A stretch of 64,000 nt of DNA from Rhodopirellula europaea 6C (lineage in GTDB: Bacteria > Planctomycetota > Planctomycetia > Pirellulales > Pirellulaceae), in NCBI RefSeq assembly GCF_000338295.1, contig NZ_ANMO01000216.1, positions 248,001 through 312,000 of the forward strand. The letters run 5' to 3'. Below are positions 35,066-44,506 of this stretch, in pieces; the stretch's first letter is position 1; every line of letters starts with the position of its first letter. Below the pieces are notes generated by a model. The model saw only the letters and a program-made list of their open reading frames with translations, was not told the DNA's origin and did no database searches. The position numbers were made by a program, and so were the translations under genes.

Positions 35066-38000
35066 ATGGCATCTCGCGCTCGATCCGTCACTTTGGTCTC
35101 GCTGATCCTTTCGACGCTTCGTCATCGTCAAGCTGTGACGGTTGCGGTGGCGCTCGGGGTAGCGACTGCGACCGCGGTGATCACGGGAGCCTTGTTGGTG
35201 GGCGATTCCATGCGTGGCAGCTTGAAATCGCTGACGGTGGAGCGGCTCGGGAAGATTGAATCGATTGTTTCGCCTGGAGCCTTTTTCCCGTTGGCGGATT
35301 TGTCCATCGAAGGCGAATCCATCGGTCAGGGAGAGACGGAAACAACGGGCACCACCGCGAAGGATTCCTTCGTGACGCCGGTCATTTTGTTTCCCGGTGG
35401 CAGTATCGAGGCGGATGTCGAAGGTTCGGATCGACAGCGACGCATCGGCGGCGTTCAAGTTCTTGGGATCGACGAATCGTTTTGGGATTTGGACGTGACC
35501 GGGATTCGGCCGGAGGCGATGCCGGGAGAAGAAAGCGTTGTCTTGAATCAAGCCGCTGCGGACGAATTGAAGGTTTCCGTCGGCGATCAAGTCACATTGC
35601 GATTGCCGGTTGAGGGTGCGGTGCCGGCCGATAGTCCGCTGGGGCGTCGAGAGATCCAAAGCGAAGGATTGCCTCGCATGAAGGTCGCTGCCATCGTGCC
35701 CGATTCCGGACTGGGCCGATTTTCGCTGAGTCCCAACCAAGCGGCACCCAAGACGGTTTTTGCGTCTCGCACAGTCATCGCAGACGTGTTGGACCGCGAT
35801 GGACAAGCGAATGCGATTTTCCTGGCTCGCGAAATTTCTGGGGATGACGTGAGTTGGTCGTTGGAAACGCTGGGATGGAACCTGCAACACATTCAGCGGG
35901 GTGGTGAAGAAGGCGGCGAGCCAGTCATCGACTACATTTCGCTGACTAGCGAGAACCTGTTGCTGAAGAACGATGCGGTCAACGCGGTCATGGATGCTTT
36001 GCCCGAAGGCACCGTGACGCCGGTGATGACTTACCTCGCCAATGCGATCGAAAAGGTCGATCCCGAAACCGGCGAAGTGATCGTCAACGACCAATCCCAT
36101 TCGGTTCCTTACAGCACGTTGTCCGCCATTAGTGACGGGCCCACGTTGCCGCTGGACTATTCGTTCCAGGAGCAACCGACGACGGATTCGGGCGAAACCC
36201 CGATCGTGTTGAATGATTGGACCGCGAATCGTTTGGGTGCCGCAGTTGGTGATCAAGTTCGCGTGTTCTTCTACGAACCGGAGGTTGAAAACGGCCGCGA
36301 AATTGAACGGTCGTTCGATGCGGTGGTGACTCAGATTGTTCCGTTGACGATCCCAAGCAAGCCTTATCGCAGGAACCGGGAAGCTGTGTTTGACGAGCCG
36401 ATCACTCGCTACAACGATCCGGCGTTGACGCCCGATGTTCCTGGCGTGACCGATCAAGATTCGATCGGCGATTGGGACTTGCCGTTTCAGTTGGATCGAA
36501 AGATTGAACGTGAGGACGATGCCTATTGGAACGAGCAGCGGTTGACCCCCAAAGCGTTTGTTCCGCTGGACGTCGGCCAGACGATTTTTGGAAGCCGCTT
36601 TGGGCAAACGACTGGTTTGAGGATTGATGCGAGTTTGGCCAAAGACATGCCCGCCTTGCGAGCCAAAATCCTGGCTGCCACTCGCGGCGTGCAGAGTGAG
36701 CTTGGTTGGACACCGCGATCCATTCGTGCCGAGCAGTTGGCGGCGTCCAAAGGCACCACACCGTTTGATGGTTTGTTCTTGGCCTTGTCGTTCTTTGTGA
36801 TCTTGGCCGCGACGATGTTGATCGCTTTGCTGTTGCGATTGGGCGTGATTCAACGACTCAGTGAGTTCGGCACATTGTTGGCCGTTGGATTCACCCCGCG
36901 ACGAGTGATGAAGTTGGCGTTGGGTGAAACCGCGGTGACAGCTGCGTTCGGAACACTGCTCGGAATCGCGGGCGGAGTGGCTTACGCGTGGGCGGTTCTG
37001 TGGGCGCTCAAGTCATGGTGGGTCGGAGCGGTCACGGTTCCGTTCTTGCAATTTCATGCGACGCCGATGTCGATCGCCTTGGGAGGGATCCTCGGTTGGT
37101 TGGTGTGCATGTTCACGGCGGCCTGGACGCTGCGTTTCTTGTTGCGGTTGAATCCTGCTGCGTTGGTTGGTGGCCGCACGATGGATTCATCGCATGCTTT
37201 GAGCGGCGGTGCGAAGGCCAAGAATCCCAATGATGGCAATGCATCGAAATGGGTTGCCATCGCGTTGCTAGTGCTCGCGTTTGTTGCCGCGATCGCTGGA
37301 GCAATGGGCGGCGGTCAACAAGCGGCGGGCGGCTTCGTTGGAGCCGGAATGTTGTCGTTGGTGGCGATTTTGATTTGGGTGCACCGATCGCTTCGCAGAC
37401 GAGGAGATTCCGGTGGGGCTCGCGGTGAGCAAGCTTCAACCGGTCACGCGATGCGAACACCGGGGCTGGGCGGTGGGTCGCTGAGTTCACTGGCGATGGC
37501 CAACGCTCGTCGCAGTCCCCTCCGCAGCACGCTTGCGATCGGGTTGGTTGCGACGGCGGCTTTCTTGATCTTGTCGATCAGCGTGTTTAGATTGTCGCCG
37601 ACGCGAGAAGGGACCGGTGGCTTTGACTTGATCGGACAAACGGCCCAGCCGCTTCACCAAGATCTGCGTGCGGAGGATGTGCGTGCGGAGTTGCTCGGTC
37701 GAGATGCCGAATCGTTCACTAAAGACAACGTTCGCGTCGTTCCGTTTCGGATGAAGGGTGGCGACGATGCGAGTTGCAACAATCTTTATCAAGCGATGCG
37801 TCCGACGGTCATTGGATTGTCAGATCAAGATTCGCTGGACGGTTTTGGTTGGGCGAGCATGGAGGCGGACTCGTCGGAGGCGACCTGGGAGTTGTTGGAT
37901 GTTCCCGCGGCCGGAACGGTCGAGGATCCGGTGCCGGTCGTGATTGATCAAAACACCGCCATGTGGAGTTTGCAAATGCGTGGTGGTCTGGGTGAAGTCA

Positions 38001-38710
38001 AAGCATTCGACTACGGCAGCGGTGATGTGCATTTTCGCGTGGTCGGTTTGTTGGCGGGCTCGGTGTTGCAAGGCAAGTTGATCATTGGTGAACGAGCCTT
38101 CGAGAACGTCTTTCCGAGTTCTACTGGTTACGAGTACTTCCTGTTTGCGATGCAAGGTGGGGACGCGTCGGAGTCCGCTGCGAGTGAACTTTCAGACCGC
38201 GATGACGAAGTTGATGAGATTGCCGAAGTGTTGGAGTCGCGTTTGGTTGACGCTGGCATGGACGTGCAACGTGCCGACCATGTGTTGGCGGGATTGTTGG
38301 CGGTTCAAAACACGTATCTGCGAACGTTCCAAAGTTTAGGGGCGTTGGGATTGTTGCTTGGAACGATCGGTTTGGCGGTCGCTCAATTGCGAAGCGTTTT
38401 GGAACGTCGCGGCGAGTTGGCGGTGATGCGAGCGGTCGGATTCACTCGTCAGCGTTTGGCAGCGTTGGTGTTGGGGGAGAATACGTTCTTGCTTGCTATC
38501 GGGATTGGATGCGGAGCGGTGACCGCGATGATGGCCGTTTTGCCGTACGCTTGGTTGTCAGGAACCAGCATGCCGATCATGGAACCGCTGGGGATCTTGC
38601 TTGCGATTTTGTTGTTTGGGACCTTGGCCGGTTTGGTGGCCGTTTGGAAAGTGTTGACGCTGCCGTTGATCGAATCGTTGCGAGCCGAAAATGCAGTTGT
38701 TGAACTTTGA
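35066..38710 (+). CDS. Large FtsX-type ABC transporter permease
   Basis: The 1214-residue protein has an N-terminal membrane segment (AVTVAVALGVATATAVITGALLVG), a large periplasmic region and two FtsX-like blocks. The first is near residues 565-705 (LALSFFVILAATMLIALLLRLGVIQRL, LLAVGFTPRRVMKLALGE). The second is at the C-terminus (LGALGLLLGTIGLAVAQLRSVLERRGELAVMRAVGFTRQRL). This is the LolE/MacB-like permease fold in a duplicated form. No ATPase gene is adjacent, so the partner is elsewhere. It overlaps the next gene by 20 bases. The ATG at 35066 is chosen over 35012. Confidence 0.88.
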   Translation: MASRARSVTLVSLILSTLRHRQAVTVAVALGVATATAVITGALLVGDSMRGSLKSLTVERLGKIESIVSPGAFFPLADLSIEGESIGQGETETTGTTAKDSFVTPVILFPGGSIEADVEGSDRQRRIGGVQVLGIDESFWDLDVTGIRPEAMPGEESVVLNQAAADELKVSVGDQVTLRLPVEGAVPADSPLGRREIQSEGLPRMKVAAIVPDSGLGRFSLSPNQAAPKTVFASRTVIADVLDRDGQANAIFLAREISGDDVSWSLETLGWNLQHIQRGGEEGGEPVIDYISLTSENLLLKNDAVNAVMDALPEGTVTPVMTYLANAIEKVDPETGEVIVNDQSHSVPYSTLSAISDGPTLPLDYSFQEQPTTDSGETPIVLNDWTANRLGAAVGDQVRVFFYEPEVENGREIERSFDAVVTQIVPLTIPSKPYRRNREAVFDEPITRYNDPALTPDVPGVTDQDSIGDWDLPFQLDRKIEREDDAYWNEQRLTPKAFVPLDVGQTIFGSRFGQTTGLRIDASLAKDMPALRAKILAATRGVQSELGWTPRSIRAEQLAASKGTTPFDGLFLALSFFVILAATMLIALLLRLGVIQRLSEFGTLLAVGFTPRRVMKLALGETAVTAAFGTLLGIAGGVAYAWAVLWALKSWWVGAVTVPFLQFHATPMSIALGGILGWLVCMFTAAWTLRFLLRLNPAALVGGRTMDSSHALSGGAKAKNPNDGNASKWVAIALLVLAFVAAIAGAMGGGQQAAGGFVGAGMLSLVAILIWVHRSLRRRGDSGGARGEQASTGHAMRTPGLGGGSLSSLAMANARRSPLRSTLAIGLVATAAFLILSISVFRLSPTREGTGGFDLIGQTAQPLHQDLRAEDVRAELLGRDAESFTKDNVRVVPFRMKGGDDASCNNLYQAMRPTVIGLSDQDSLDGFGWASMEADSSEATWELLDVPAAGTVEDPVPVVIDQNTAMWSLQMRGGLGEVKAFDYGSGDVHFRVVGLLAGSVLQGKLIIGERAFENVFPSSTGYEYFLFAMQGGDASESAASELSDRDDEVDEIAEVLESRLVDAGMDVQRADHVLAGLLAVQNTYLRTFQSLGALGLLLGTIGLAVAQLRSVLERRGELAVMRAVGFTRQRLAALVLGENTFLLAIGIGCGAVTAMMAVLPYAWLSGTSMPIMEPLGILLAILLFGTLAGLVAVWKVLTLPLIESLRAENAVVEL

Positions 38711-39464
38711 AAACGACCCTGCCGAAGTTTCATCGATGCTCGCCCGCAGGCAACTCGCACGTGATGAGGCGATGTTGCAGTGGGCGGACCAAGTCGTCGG
38801 CGAAGACGAGTCCACGACGATGGATACTGATTCGTTGCGGTTGTGGCAGTTCGATCAGCCGACCGTCGTTTTGGGTCGCAGTTCCAAAATCAATGAAGAA
38901 GTGAATCGTCGTTGGTGTCGCGAGCGTCGAATTGAGGTGCTGCGACGTTGTACCGGGGGCGCTTCCGTGGTCGGCGGACCAGGGTGTTGGATGTACAGCG
39001 TCGTGCTGCGGTTGCTCGATGAAACGTCGATTCGCAAGATCGACGTTGCGCATGATTATGTGATGCAGCGAGTTCTCGCGGCGGTCCAGTCACAGTTGCC
39101 GAATGCGGAACGAAAAGGAATCTGCGACTTGACGTTTGAGAACCGAAAGTTCTCCGGCAACAGCTTGCGTGTGGCGCGACATCACCTGCTTTATCATGGC
39201 ACCATCTTGGTTGATTCCGATTTGGATCTGATCCAGTCGTGCTTGGATTTTGCACCGAGACAGCCGGAGTATCGTCAGCAAAGAAGTCACCGCGAATTCA
39301 TCGGGAACATCAATGTCGATGTTCCGCAGTTGACTTTGGATTTGGCGGAGCAATTTGGGGCGTCGTCCAAGCCTGACTCGTCGGTGGTTCGATCCATCGA
39401 AGAAGTGGCTGACGAATTGTTAAGGACGCGTTATGGCACCGAGGATTGGCACGTTCGGCGTTGA
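38691..39464 (+). CDS. Lipoate-protein ligase A family protein (LplA/LipM-like)
   Basis: The 257-residue protein has the BPL/LplA fold: RRCTGGASVVGGPGCW (the RRxxGGGxxxH-type loop), a conserved Lys in FENRKFSGNSLRV, then HGTILVDSDL. It attaches lipoate or octanoate to carrier domains. In the loop the usual His is replaced (GGPGCWMYS), and the lysine region is conserved, so transferase activity is plausible but not assured. The first 20 bases overlap the permease gene in another frame. Confidence 0.82.
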   Translation: MQLLNFENDPAEVSSMLARRQLARDEAMLQWADQVVGEDESTTMDTDSLRLWQFDQPTVVLGRSSKINEEVNRRWCRERRIEVLRRCTGGASVVGGPGCWMYSVVLRLLDETSIRKIDVAHDYVMQRVLAAVQSQLPNAERKGICDLTFENRKFSGNSLRVARHHLLYHGTILVDSDLDLIQSCLDFAPRQPEYRQQRSHREFIGNINVDVPQLTLDLAEQFGASSKPDSSVVRSIEEVADELLRTRYGTEDWHVRR

Positions 39465-39602
39465 TGGATGCCGCGGAGTGTCGTGGAAAGAGTGTCCAAG
39501 ATTGCGAGGCGTTGCCATTGTCAGGGCGTATGAATTGGTTATCTTTACAAGACGATCTGCACATTTTTTGTCGCCATTGCACCCTTTCGTGAAAGGATTC
39601 TC

Positions 39603-39881
39603 ATGAAGACCCGCATTCCATTGAGTAAGGCTGAGGAAGAAGCCCGACTGCGCCGTGAACGTCTCGATCTGAGCATCGCGGAAATGGGTTTGACCGTTCG
39701 AACCACAAACTGCCTGGAAGAGACCGGCATTTTGACCGTTCGCGACCTTCTCAACGCGACGCCTCGACGTTTGCTGAAAATCAGCAACTTCGGCGAAAAG
39801 ACTCTCGAAGAAGTCTACGACGCCCTTGAGCAACTTGGGTTCTATCGCCCTGGCCGTCAGGCCGTTTCGACCGCCAACTGA
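39603..39881 (+). CDS. Stand-alone RNA polymerase alpha C-terminal domain protein
   Basis: The 92-residue protein consists of a basic head (about 1-24) and one alpha-CTD. LSIAEMGLTVRTTNCLEETGILTVRDLL and ISNFGEKTLEEVYDALEQLG correspond to E. coli alpha-CTD from the DLELTVRSANCL block to the NLGKKSLTEIKDVL block. Key DNA-contact positions keep their residue or type: Arg 33 (R265), Asn 36 (N268), Gly 64 (G296), Lys 66 (K298), Thr 67 (S299), Glu 70 (E302). AAAGGA sits 6 bases before the ATG. It has no alpha NTD, so it cannot replace RpoA; it may act as a DNA-binding or regulator-binding adaptor. Confidence 0.9.
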   Translation: MKTRIPLSKAEEEARLRRERLDLSIAEMGLTVRTTNCLEETGILTVRDLLNATPRRLLKISNFGEKTLEEVYDALEQLGFYRPGRQAVSTAN

Positions 39882-39899
39882 TTGCTACGGTAGTCCTTT

Positions 39900-41060
39900 G
39901 TGAGACGATCCTGGTCGAGAACGCTACTGCGTCCCTGGAGTAAGAAACGGGGACGCCGTTCGCGGACCGGGGCGATGCGTGGCATTCTTGGTGAACTCGC
40001 GTTCTACCTTGGATTGATCCTGCTGGGCGTTTTTGTTCTGGCGTTGGTCATCGTTTCATCCGCGATGATGTCTCGTATCGGCATCGATCTTCCCGAAGAG
40101 GCCCGTCGGGTTCTGGAGTCCAACCTGACTCAGGGCGGCGGAAGATGGGGGCGATGGGTGGTTGCGGTCGTTTCGGTTGCTTCCATCGCGTCTGGAGTTT
40201 TCGGGCTTGGCTACCGATTGCTGCACCTTGGATTCAGCCAAGAGCGTCTTTCGGCCAGTCGGAAACGAGCAATCGATGAGACTCGATCGTTGGCCGGGCG
40301 AGATTCGGCGGCCGAAGAGTCTTCGCAATCGTTCGAACCGGAATTCGACCCTCAGGAATTTCCCGAATTACCAACGGTTCCCCGTCGCCAGGGAATGAAT
40401 GAGAGTCCCGGCGAGCGGCTTCGCTTTCGGTTGGCCTCGATCTCGACTGGACGGATGAGCGTGTTTGGTTCCGCGGCGCTGGCATTGGGCTGGAATTGCC
40501 TGTGTTTGGTGCTGTTGGCGGTGGTGGTGTCCGGTTGGTGGTACGACATGCCTCGGCCCATTTTGGCGGTGCTGATGGTGCCGTTTTCGTGTGTTGCGGT
40601 TTGGTCTCTGCGGGTGTTTTTGAAGCAGGTCCGGCAGGTCGCCGGGGTCGGGGCGACGGTCGTGGAAATCAGTGACCACCCGCTGCAGCCCGGTGGCCAG
40701 TACGAGCTGTTTGTCTCGCAAATGGGCAAGATGCACCTAAAATGGCTGAAAATCGAGTTGGTTTGCGAAGAAGAGTCGTTTTTTCGCCAGGGCACGGACG
40801 TTCGCAGTGATCATCATGTGGCACTGCGGCAAGAATTGCTGAAGGAAAAAACGGTCCGTGTTGACCCCCGCGGGCCCTGGGAGCAACAATTGTCATTCGA
40901 GCTGCCTGAAAACGTGATGCATTCATTTGCTGCAACCAACAACGTCGTCAGGTGGCGACTGCTAGTTTCCGGAGAGTCCCGTCCGTGGCCATCGTTCTGC
41001 CGAAGTTTCCCGCTGCTCGTCCATCCGCCGCTCATGTCGCCTCCCGACAGCCCGCGGTGA
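39900..41060 (+). CDS. Multi-pass membrane protein, hypothetical
   Basis: The 386-residue protein has two membrane segments near the N-terminus (LAFYLGLILLGVFVLALVIV and WVVAVVSVASIASGVFGLGYRLL), a charged loop, two more (FGSAALALGWNCLCLVLLAVVVSGWW and ILAVLMVPFSCVAVWSLRVF), and a soluble C-terminal beta-rich domain with the pattern GGQYELFVSQMG and WRLLVSGES. It starts with GTG at 39900, 18 bases after the alpha-CTD gene; an ATG at 39975 is an alternative. Its stop overlaps the next gene (GTGA). The soluble part resembles arrestin-like domains seen in DUF3592-type proteins, a weak match. Confidence 0.72.
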   Translation: MRRSWSRTLLRPWSKKRGRRSRTGAMRGILGELAFYLGLILLGVFVLALVIVSSAMMSRIGIDLPEEARRVLESNLTQGGGRWGRWVVAVVSVASIASGVFGLGYRLLHLGFSQERLSASRKRAIDETRSLAGRDSAAEESSQSFEPEFDPQEFPELPTVPRRQGMNESPGERLRFRLASISTGRMSVFGSAALALGWNCLCLVLLAVVVSGWWYDMPRPILAVLMVPFSCVAVWSLRVFLKQVRQVAGVGATVVEISDHPLQPGGQYELFVSQMGKMHLKWLKIELVCEEESFFRQGTDVRSDHHVALRQELLKEKTVRVDPRGPWEQQLSFELPENVMHSFAATNNVVRWRLLVSGESRPWPSFCRSFPLLVHPPLMSPPDSPR

Positions 41061-41554
41061 ATGTGTCGGTCTGTCGTGATGACGGATCTTATGCGGCCGG
41101 CTGCCAGTTGAAAGCAGGCTGGCGTATCAGTCGGGTCGAACTCGAGGAATTGCAGAGCGTCGAGATCTCGGTGCTTTGGCACACCGAGGGAAAAGGCGAC
41201 GAGGACCTTGGAGTCCATCACTTCCAGCGATACGACCGTTCGGATCTTGAGCGACTCCCGCTAAACGACCGTCACGAGATCCAGTGTGTGCTGCCTGCCT
41301 CGCCGCTCAGCTATCAGGGCCACCTGATGCAGATCCACTGGAAAATTCGCGTGCGAGTGTTCTTGGCCGACGGTCGCGAGATCGTCGCCGAGCAACCGTT
41401 TTATCTGGTCACGCACCAGCCGGAGTTGAATCAGGAATTGATCACCGACCCGGTTCCGCTCGAGCAGCGTCATGATGCACCTCAGCGAAAATCGCTCGCA
41501 GCGAAACTTCCGTCGGTCATCTCACGGCTACGCGGCCGTCGCTCGCGGTCCTAG
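41057..41554 (+). CDS. Hypothetical beta-rich protein coupled to the membrane protein
   Basis: The protein has 165 residues and starts at GTG 41057, overlapping the previous stop as GTGA; the frame is open upstream to 40952, but that part lies inside the previous gene. Visible pattern: LKAGWRISRVELEELQSVEISVLWHTEGKGDEDLGVHHF, a short strand-rich block up to FYLVTHQPEL (about residues 22-130), and a basic C-terminus (RLRGRRSRS). No membrane segment. The coupling suggests it works with the upstream membrane protein, possibly as a second copy of its soluble domain. Confidence 0.65.
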   Translation: MNVSVCRDDGSYAAGCQLKAGWRISRVELEELQSVEISVLWHTEGKGDEDLGVHHFQRYDRSDLERLPLNDRHEIQCVLPASPLSYQGHLMQIHWKIRVRVFLADGREIVAEQPFYLVTHQPELNQELITDPVPLEQRHDAPQRKSLAAKLPSVISRLRGRRSRS

Positions 41555-41923
41555 CGGCTCGTCGCAGTAAGGGGACGGCAACACCAAGTCGATTCTGTTT
41601 TGCTGCTGATTCCGGGGCCCTCAGCGAGTGTGGTGCCAACCTTCGGAAGCCGTCGAGGCACATTCAGGCTGCAATCGTCAAACAGCGAAGTGGCGGCAAG
41701 TTGCAGGTCTGAGTATTGGGCGGTGTGTTTGGCTTGCCGATCGATCAATCTTCTTATTGAGGCAGTTTTCCAGCATGGATTTTCCGTTGCGAACTTCCAT
41801 CTCAGCAAAGGCACGGTAGAGCTGCATGGAATCAACTTCGCCTAGAAAAACAAATCAGAAAGGTGTTGGCTTCGCTTCCACCATTGACGTTCATGCGGCG
41901 ACACTTCGGTCCTAATCCTTCGA
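41555..41923. other. Gap between convergent genes
   Basis: These 369 bases separate the hypothetical gene and the kinase gene, which end toward each other. I see no gene, clear hairpin with a T-tract, or known repeat. Short open frames here are not protein-like. Confidence 0.4.
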
Positions 41924-44164
41924 CTAGAAATTGTCGTTTGGTGATTCATTGGAAGACTGGTCCATCGTGACGTCCATCGCAACCGATTCGGTGGGCGACG
42001 GTTCAGATTTCGATGTTGCGGAGACTTTGTTTTCGGATCCGCGTTCGTGCCGCCCCCACCATCGATCGGCCTCCTCGATCGTCCATTCGCTCGCGGCTTC
42101 ACATTTCGAGATCAGGATCCCAAGGTCACGTGCTGTTTGCGGTCGCTTCGCACGTGACTTTTCCAGGCATGCCATGATCGCGTCTTCGAGTTGGCTGGAT
42201 ACTTTGGCGTTGCCACGCTGCGACGGCGGGACAGGCGTTTCTTCAATGTGTTTTTGACATAGGTCGACCAAATTGGCTGCTTCAAACACTGGCTTGCCCG
42301 TCAGCAGGAAATAGCCGACGGCACCGACGGCGTAGATGTCGCTGCAAGCGTCAACGGTCATCGGTGCCTGGATGGCCTCAGGTGACATGTACAACGGCGT
42401 CCCCGACATCGAGCTCCCTTCGTTCGCGGGTGATCCTTCGGTGCGGTCGACGGCTTTGACCAAACCAAAGTCCAAGACCTTGACCACATCAGGTTCACAA
42501 CCGCGCCGATTCAACATCACATTGGCAGGTTTGATGTCGCGATGGACCAAGCCTTGCGAATGGGCTTCGAACAGAGACCCGCAGATCTGCAGCAGAATAT
42601 GAATCACGCGGGCCTCGGATTGAGTCCCGTACTTGTTGACGAGGTCTTGAAGGTCGATTCCGTCGAGGTATTCCATCGCATAGTAGAACACTCCCTCGGG
42701 AGTGCGACCGTAATCGTAGATGGCGATTGTGTTGGCGTGGTTCAATTGGCAGGTGATTTGGACCTCCCGTTCGAACCGAGCGATCGAGGTGTCGTTCACT
42801 TTGTCGGCATGCAACAGCTTGATCGCGGTGGGACGCCGCAGCATCGAGTGGTGGCCTTTGTACACAACGCCCATCGCGCCTTCGCCGAGTTTTTGATCCA
42901 GTGTGTATTGGCCCAATTGCTGGGCTTCGATCACTGCTTCCCGCGATTGACGTTGCAGTCGAGCGACGATCAGTGTGAACGCGAAAATTACGATCGCGCA
43001 CAACAGCAATAAGATGAAGATCGTCAAGAACGTTCGTTTCAAGATCACAATTGGGCGGAACGCTTGATCGGCATCGACTTCAATCGCAACGCCCATTTGA
43101 TACTTCGGCAACCACCGCCATGCCCCGATCACGTTCACCCCTCGGTAGTCACGATAGCCGTCCACATTCAGGCCTGAATTGCCCGCGACTGCATCGGCTG
43201 CCATGGTCGTCAGCGGCAACTGAGACCGGCGACGGTCGGGGCGGAAACCTCGCGTCATATCGGCACCAGGGTCACGCACGGACATCTGCAGGATCGAATG
43301 CGAATGAGGTTGGTCCGGTAACAGACCCAGCAGGATGAGCTCTTCGTCGAAGCGGCTGTTGCTGATCATGATGCCGTCTTCATTGAAGGCATAGGTCTCA
43401 CCCGAGGCACCCGTCCGACCAAGCTGAAGGATCGGAATGAACTCGCGTTCGGGACGAATCTGCAGCGCAAGCACTCCCACCACCTGAAAGGAAGGATCGC
43501 GAATCGGGGCGCAGACATACATGGTTGGCACGCCCATACGGGATCGTCCATCCGCGTCCTTCATCATCACGACGCTGGGGAACGGAGGGGAGACGAACGC
43601 TTCGCCTGCCAGTGCCCGGTCAATGAATGGTTCGTATTCCGAAATACCTTGCTCACCCACCAAAGCGGCATGGGTTGCCGAGACGATTCGTTTGGACTTG
43701 TCAATCAAGAGAAAACTATCGAAGTCATGAGCCGACATCGCGGGGCCCAGTTCGGCCGCCAGTTCCTTGTGTGGGTCGCCGGGCGACGCGGGGGGCGAAG
43801 CAGGCTGATCCGTTTGAAACAACTGGTAGACCGTTCGTCGCACGGTGGCGTCATTGGCCAACGCCTCGGCCGCGGACTCTTGCACGCTGAACCATTTGGT
43901 CAGCATTTCGGCTTCCAGATCGACCATCGTTTGCATCCCTGAGCTGACGTTGCCTTTGATCGTTGATTCAATCGCATTGCCCATGAAATAGCCGATGGTC
44001 GACAACACGATGACGGCAACGATCGGCCAGATCCAAAGCCGCTTTTGAAGGTACAGGCCGGTTCGGGTGACCGTCGTGGAAATGCTCCGCGAGGCCCACG
44101 TGATGTGGGCATCGGGATGCACCCGTGAATTTCGGGACCGGTTCAGCCGTTTCAGTGGATTCAT
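41924..44164 (-). CDS. Membrane Ser/Thr protein kinase with extracytoplasmic dCACHE sensor
   Basis: The 746-residue protein has a membrane segment (about 45-62), a periplasmic sensor of about 310 residues with CACHE pattern (SAHDFDSFLLIDKSKRIVSATH and GVLALQIRPER, LQLGRTGASGETYAFNEDGIM), a second membrane segment (about 379-402) and a Hanks-type kinase. Kinase motifs: GEGAMGVVYKG (427-437), AIKLL (Lys 449), HRDIKPANVML (541-551), DFG (565-567), SGTPLYMSPE. The order matches a histidine-kinase-like or chemoreceptor-like input joined to a Ser/Thr kinase. A polar tail with SATSKSEPSPTESVAM closes the protein. It is transcribed alone. Confidence 0.93.
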   Translation of the reverse strand: MNPLKRLNRSRNSRVHPDAHITWASRSISTTVTRTGLYLQKRLWIWPIVAVIVLSTIGYFMGNAIESTIKGNVSSGMQTMVDLEAEMLTKWFSVQESAAEALANDATVRRTVYQLFQTDQPASPPASPGDPHKELAAELGPAMSAHDFDSFLLIDKSKRIVSATHAALVGEQGISEYEPFIDRALAGEAFVSPPFPSVVMMKDADGRSRMGVPTMYVCAPIRDPSFQVVGVLALQIRPEREFIPILQLGRTGASGETYAFNEDGIMISNSRFDEELILLGLLPDQPHSHSILQMSVRDPGADMTRGFRPDRRRSQLPLTTMAADAVAGNSGLNVDGYRDYRGVNVIGAWRWLPKYQMGVAIEVDADQAFRPIVILKRTFLTIFILLLLCAIVIFAFTLIVARLQRQSREAVIEAQQLGQYTLDQKLGEGAMGVVYKGHHSMLRRPTAIKLLHADKVNDTSIARFEREVQITCQLNHANTIAIYDYGRTPEGVFYYAMEYLDGIDLQDLVNKYGTQSEARVIHILLQICGSLFEAHSQGLVHRDIKPANVMLNRRGCEPDVVKVLDFGLVKAVDRTEGSPANEGSSMSGTPLYMSPEAIQAPMTVDACSDIYAVGAVGYFLLTGKPVFEAANLVDLCQKHIEETPVPPSQRGNAKVSSQLEDAIMACLEKSRAKRPQTARDLGILISKCEAASEWTIEEADRWWGRHERGSENKVSATSKSEPSPTESVAMDVTMDQSSNESPNDNF

Positions 44165-44506
44165 GCTGGAAAGCTAGGGAGGAAACTTCGCAATTTGCGA
44201 ACCGTAGCCTAATCGAAATCACAGCGAATCATAGAAATCCGGTTTCGCCCAGGAAATGCTTTGTTCGACCGCTTTGGGTTGGAGTGCCCCCAAAGATTTC
44301 GCTTCATCTGGCAGGGCACGCCCGGCCAGATGAAGCCCTGATTTTTTCACTGCCCTTGTATCAGAAAAAAGCAACAGGTCAGTTAGAACTTCGGTCCGGT
44401 AGCGTTTGAGATCAGCCGATCGCGAGAGTTTGTTCAGCGTCACAACACCCGGTTTCGCGACTCAAGGGCATTGAATCCCGTCGCCTGACCCGGCTGTGTT
44501 GGCGTT
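44165..44506. other. Intergenic region with an 11-base hairpin
   Basis: Between two minus-strand genes. GCTTCATCTGG (44301-44311) pairs exactly with CCAGATGAAGC (44326-44336) around a 14-base loop, and six T follow at 44342-44347 on the + strand. On the minus strand no T-run follows, so it does not read as the terminator of the gene at 44507. Nothing else is seen. Confidence 0.5.

Noticed and set aside
40952-41056. Upstream extension of the hypothetical gene at 41057
   Set aside because: It lies inside the previous gene in another frame; the GTGA overlap at 41057 is a natural coupled start.
44301-44347. Hairpin followed by T6 as an intrinsic terminator
   Set aside because: The T-run is on the + strand, but both flanking genes are on the minus strand, so no transcript is known that it would end.
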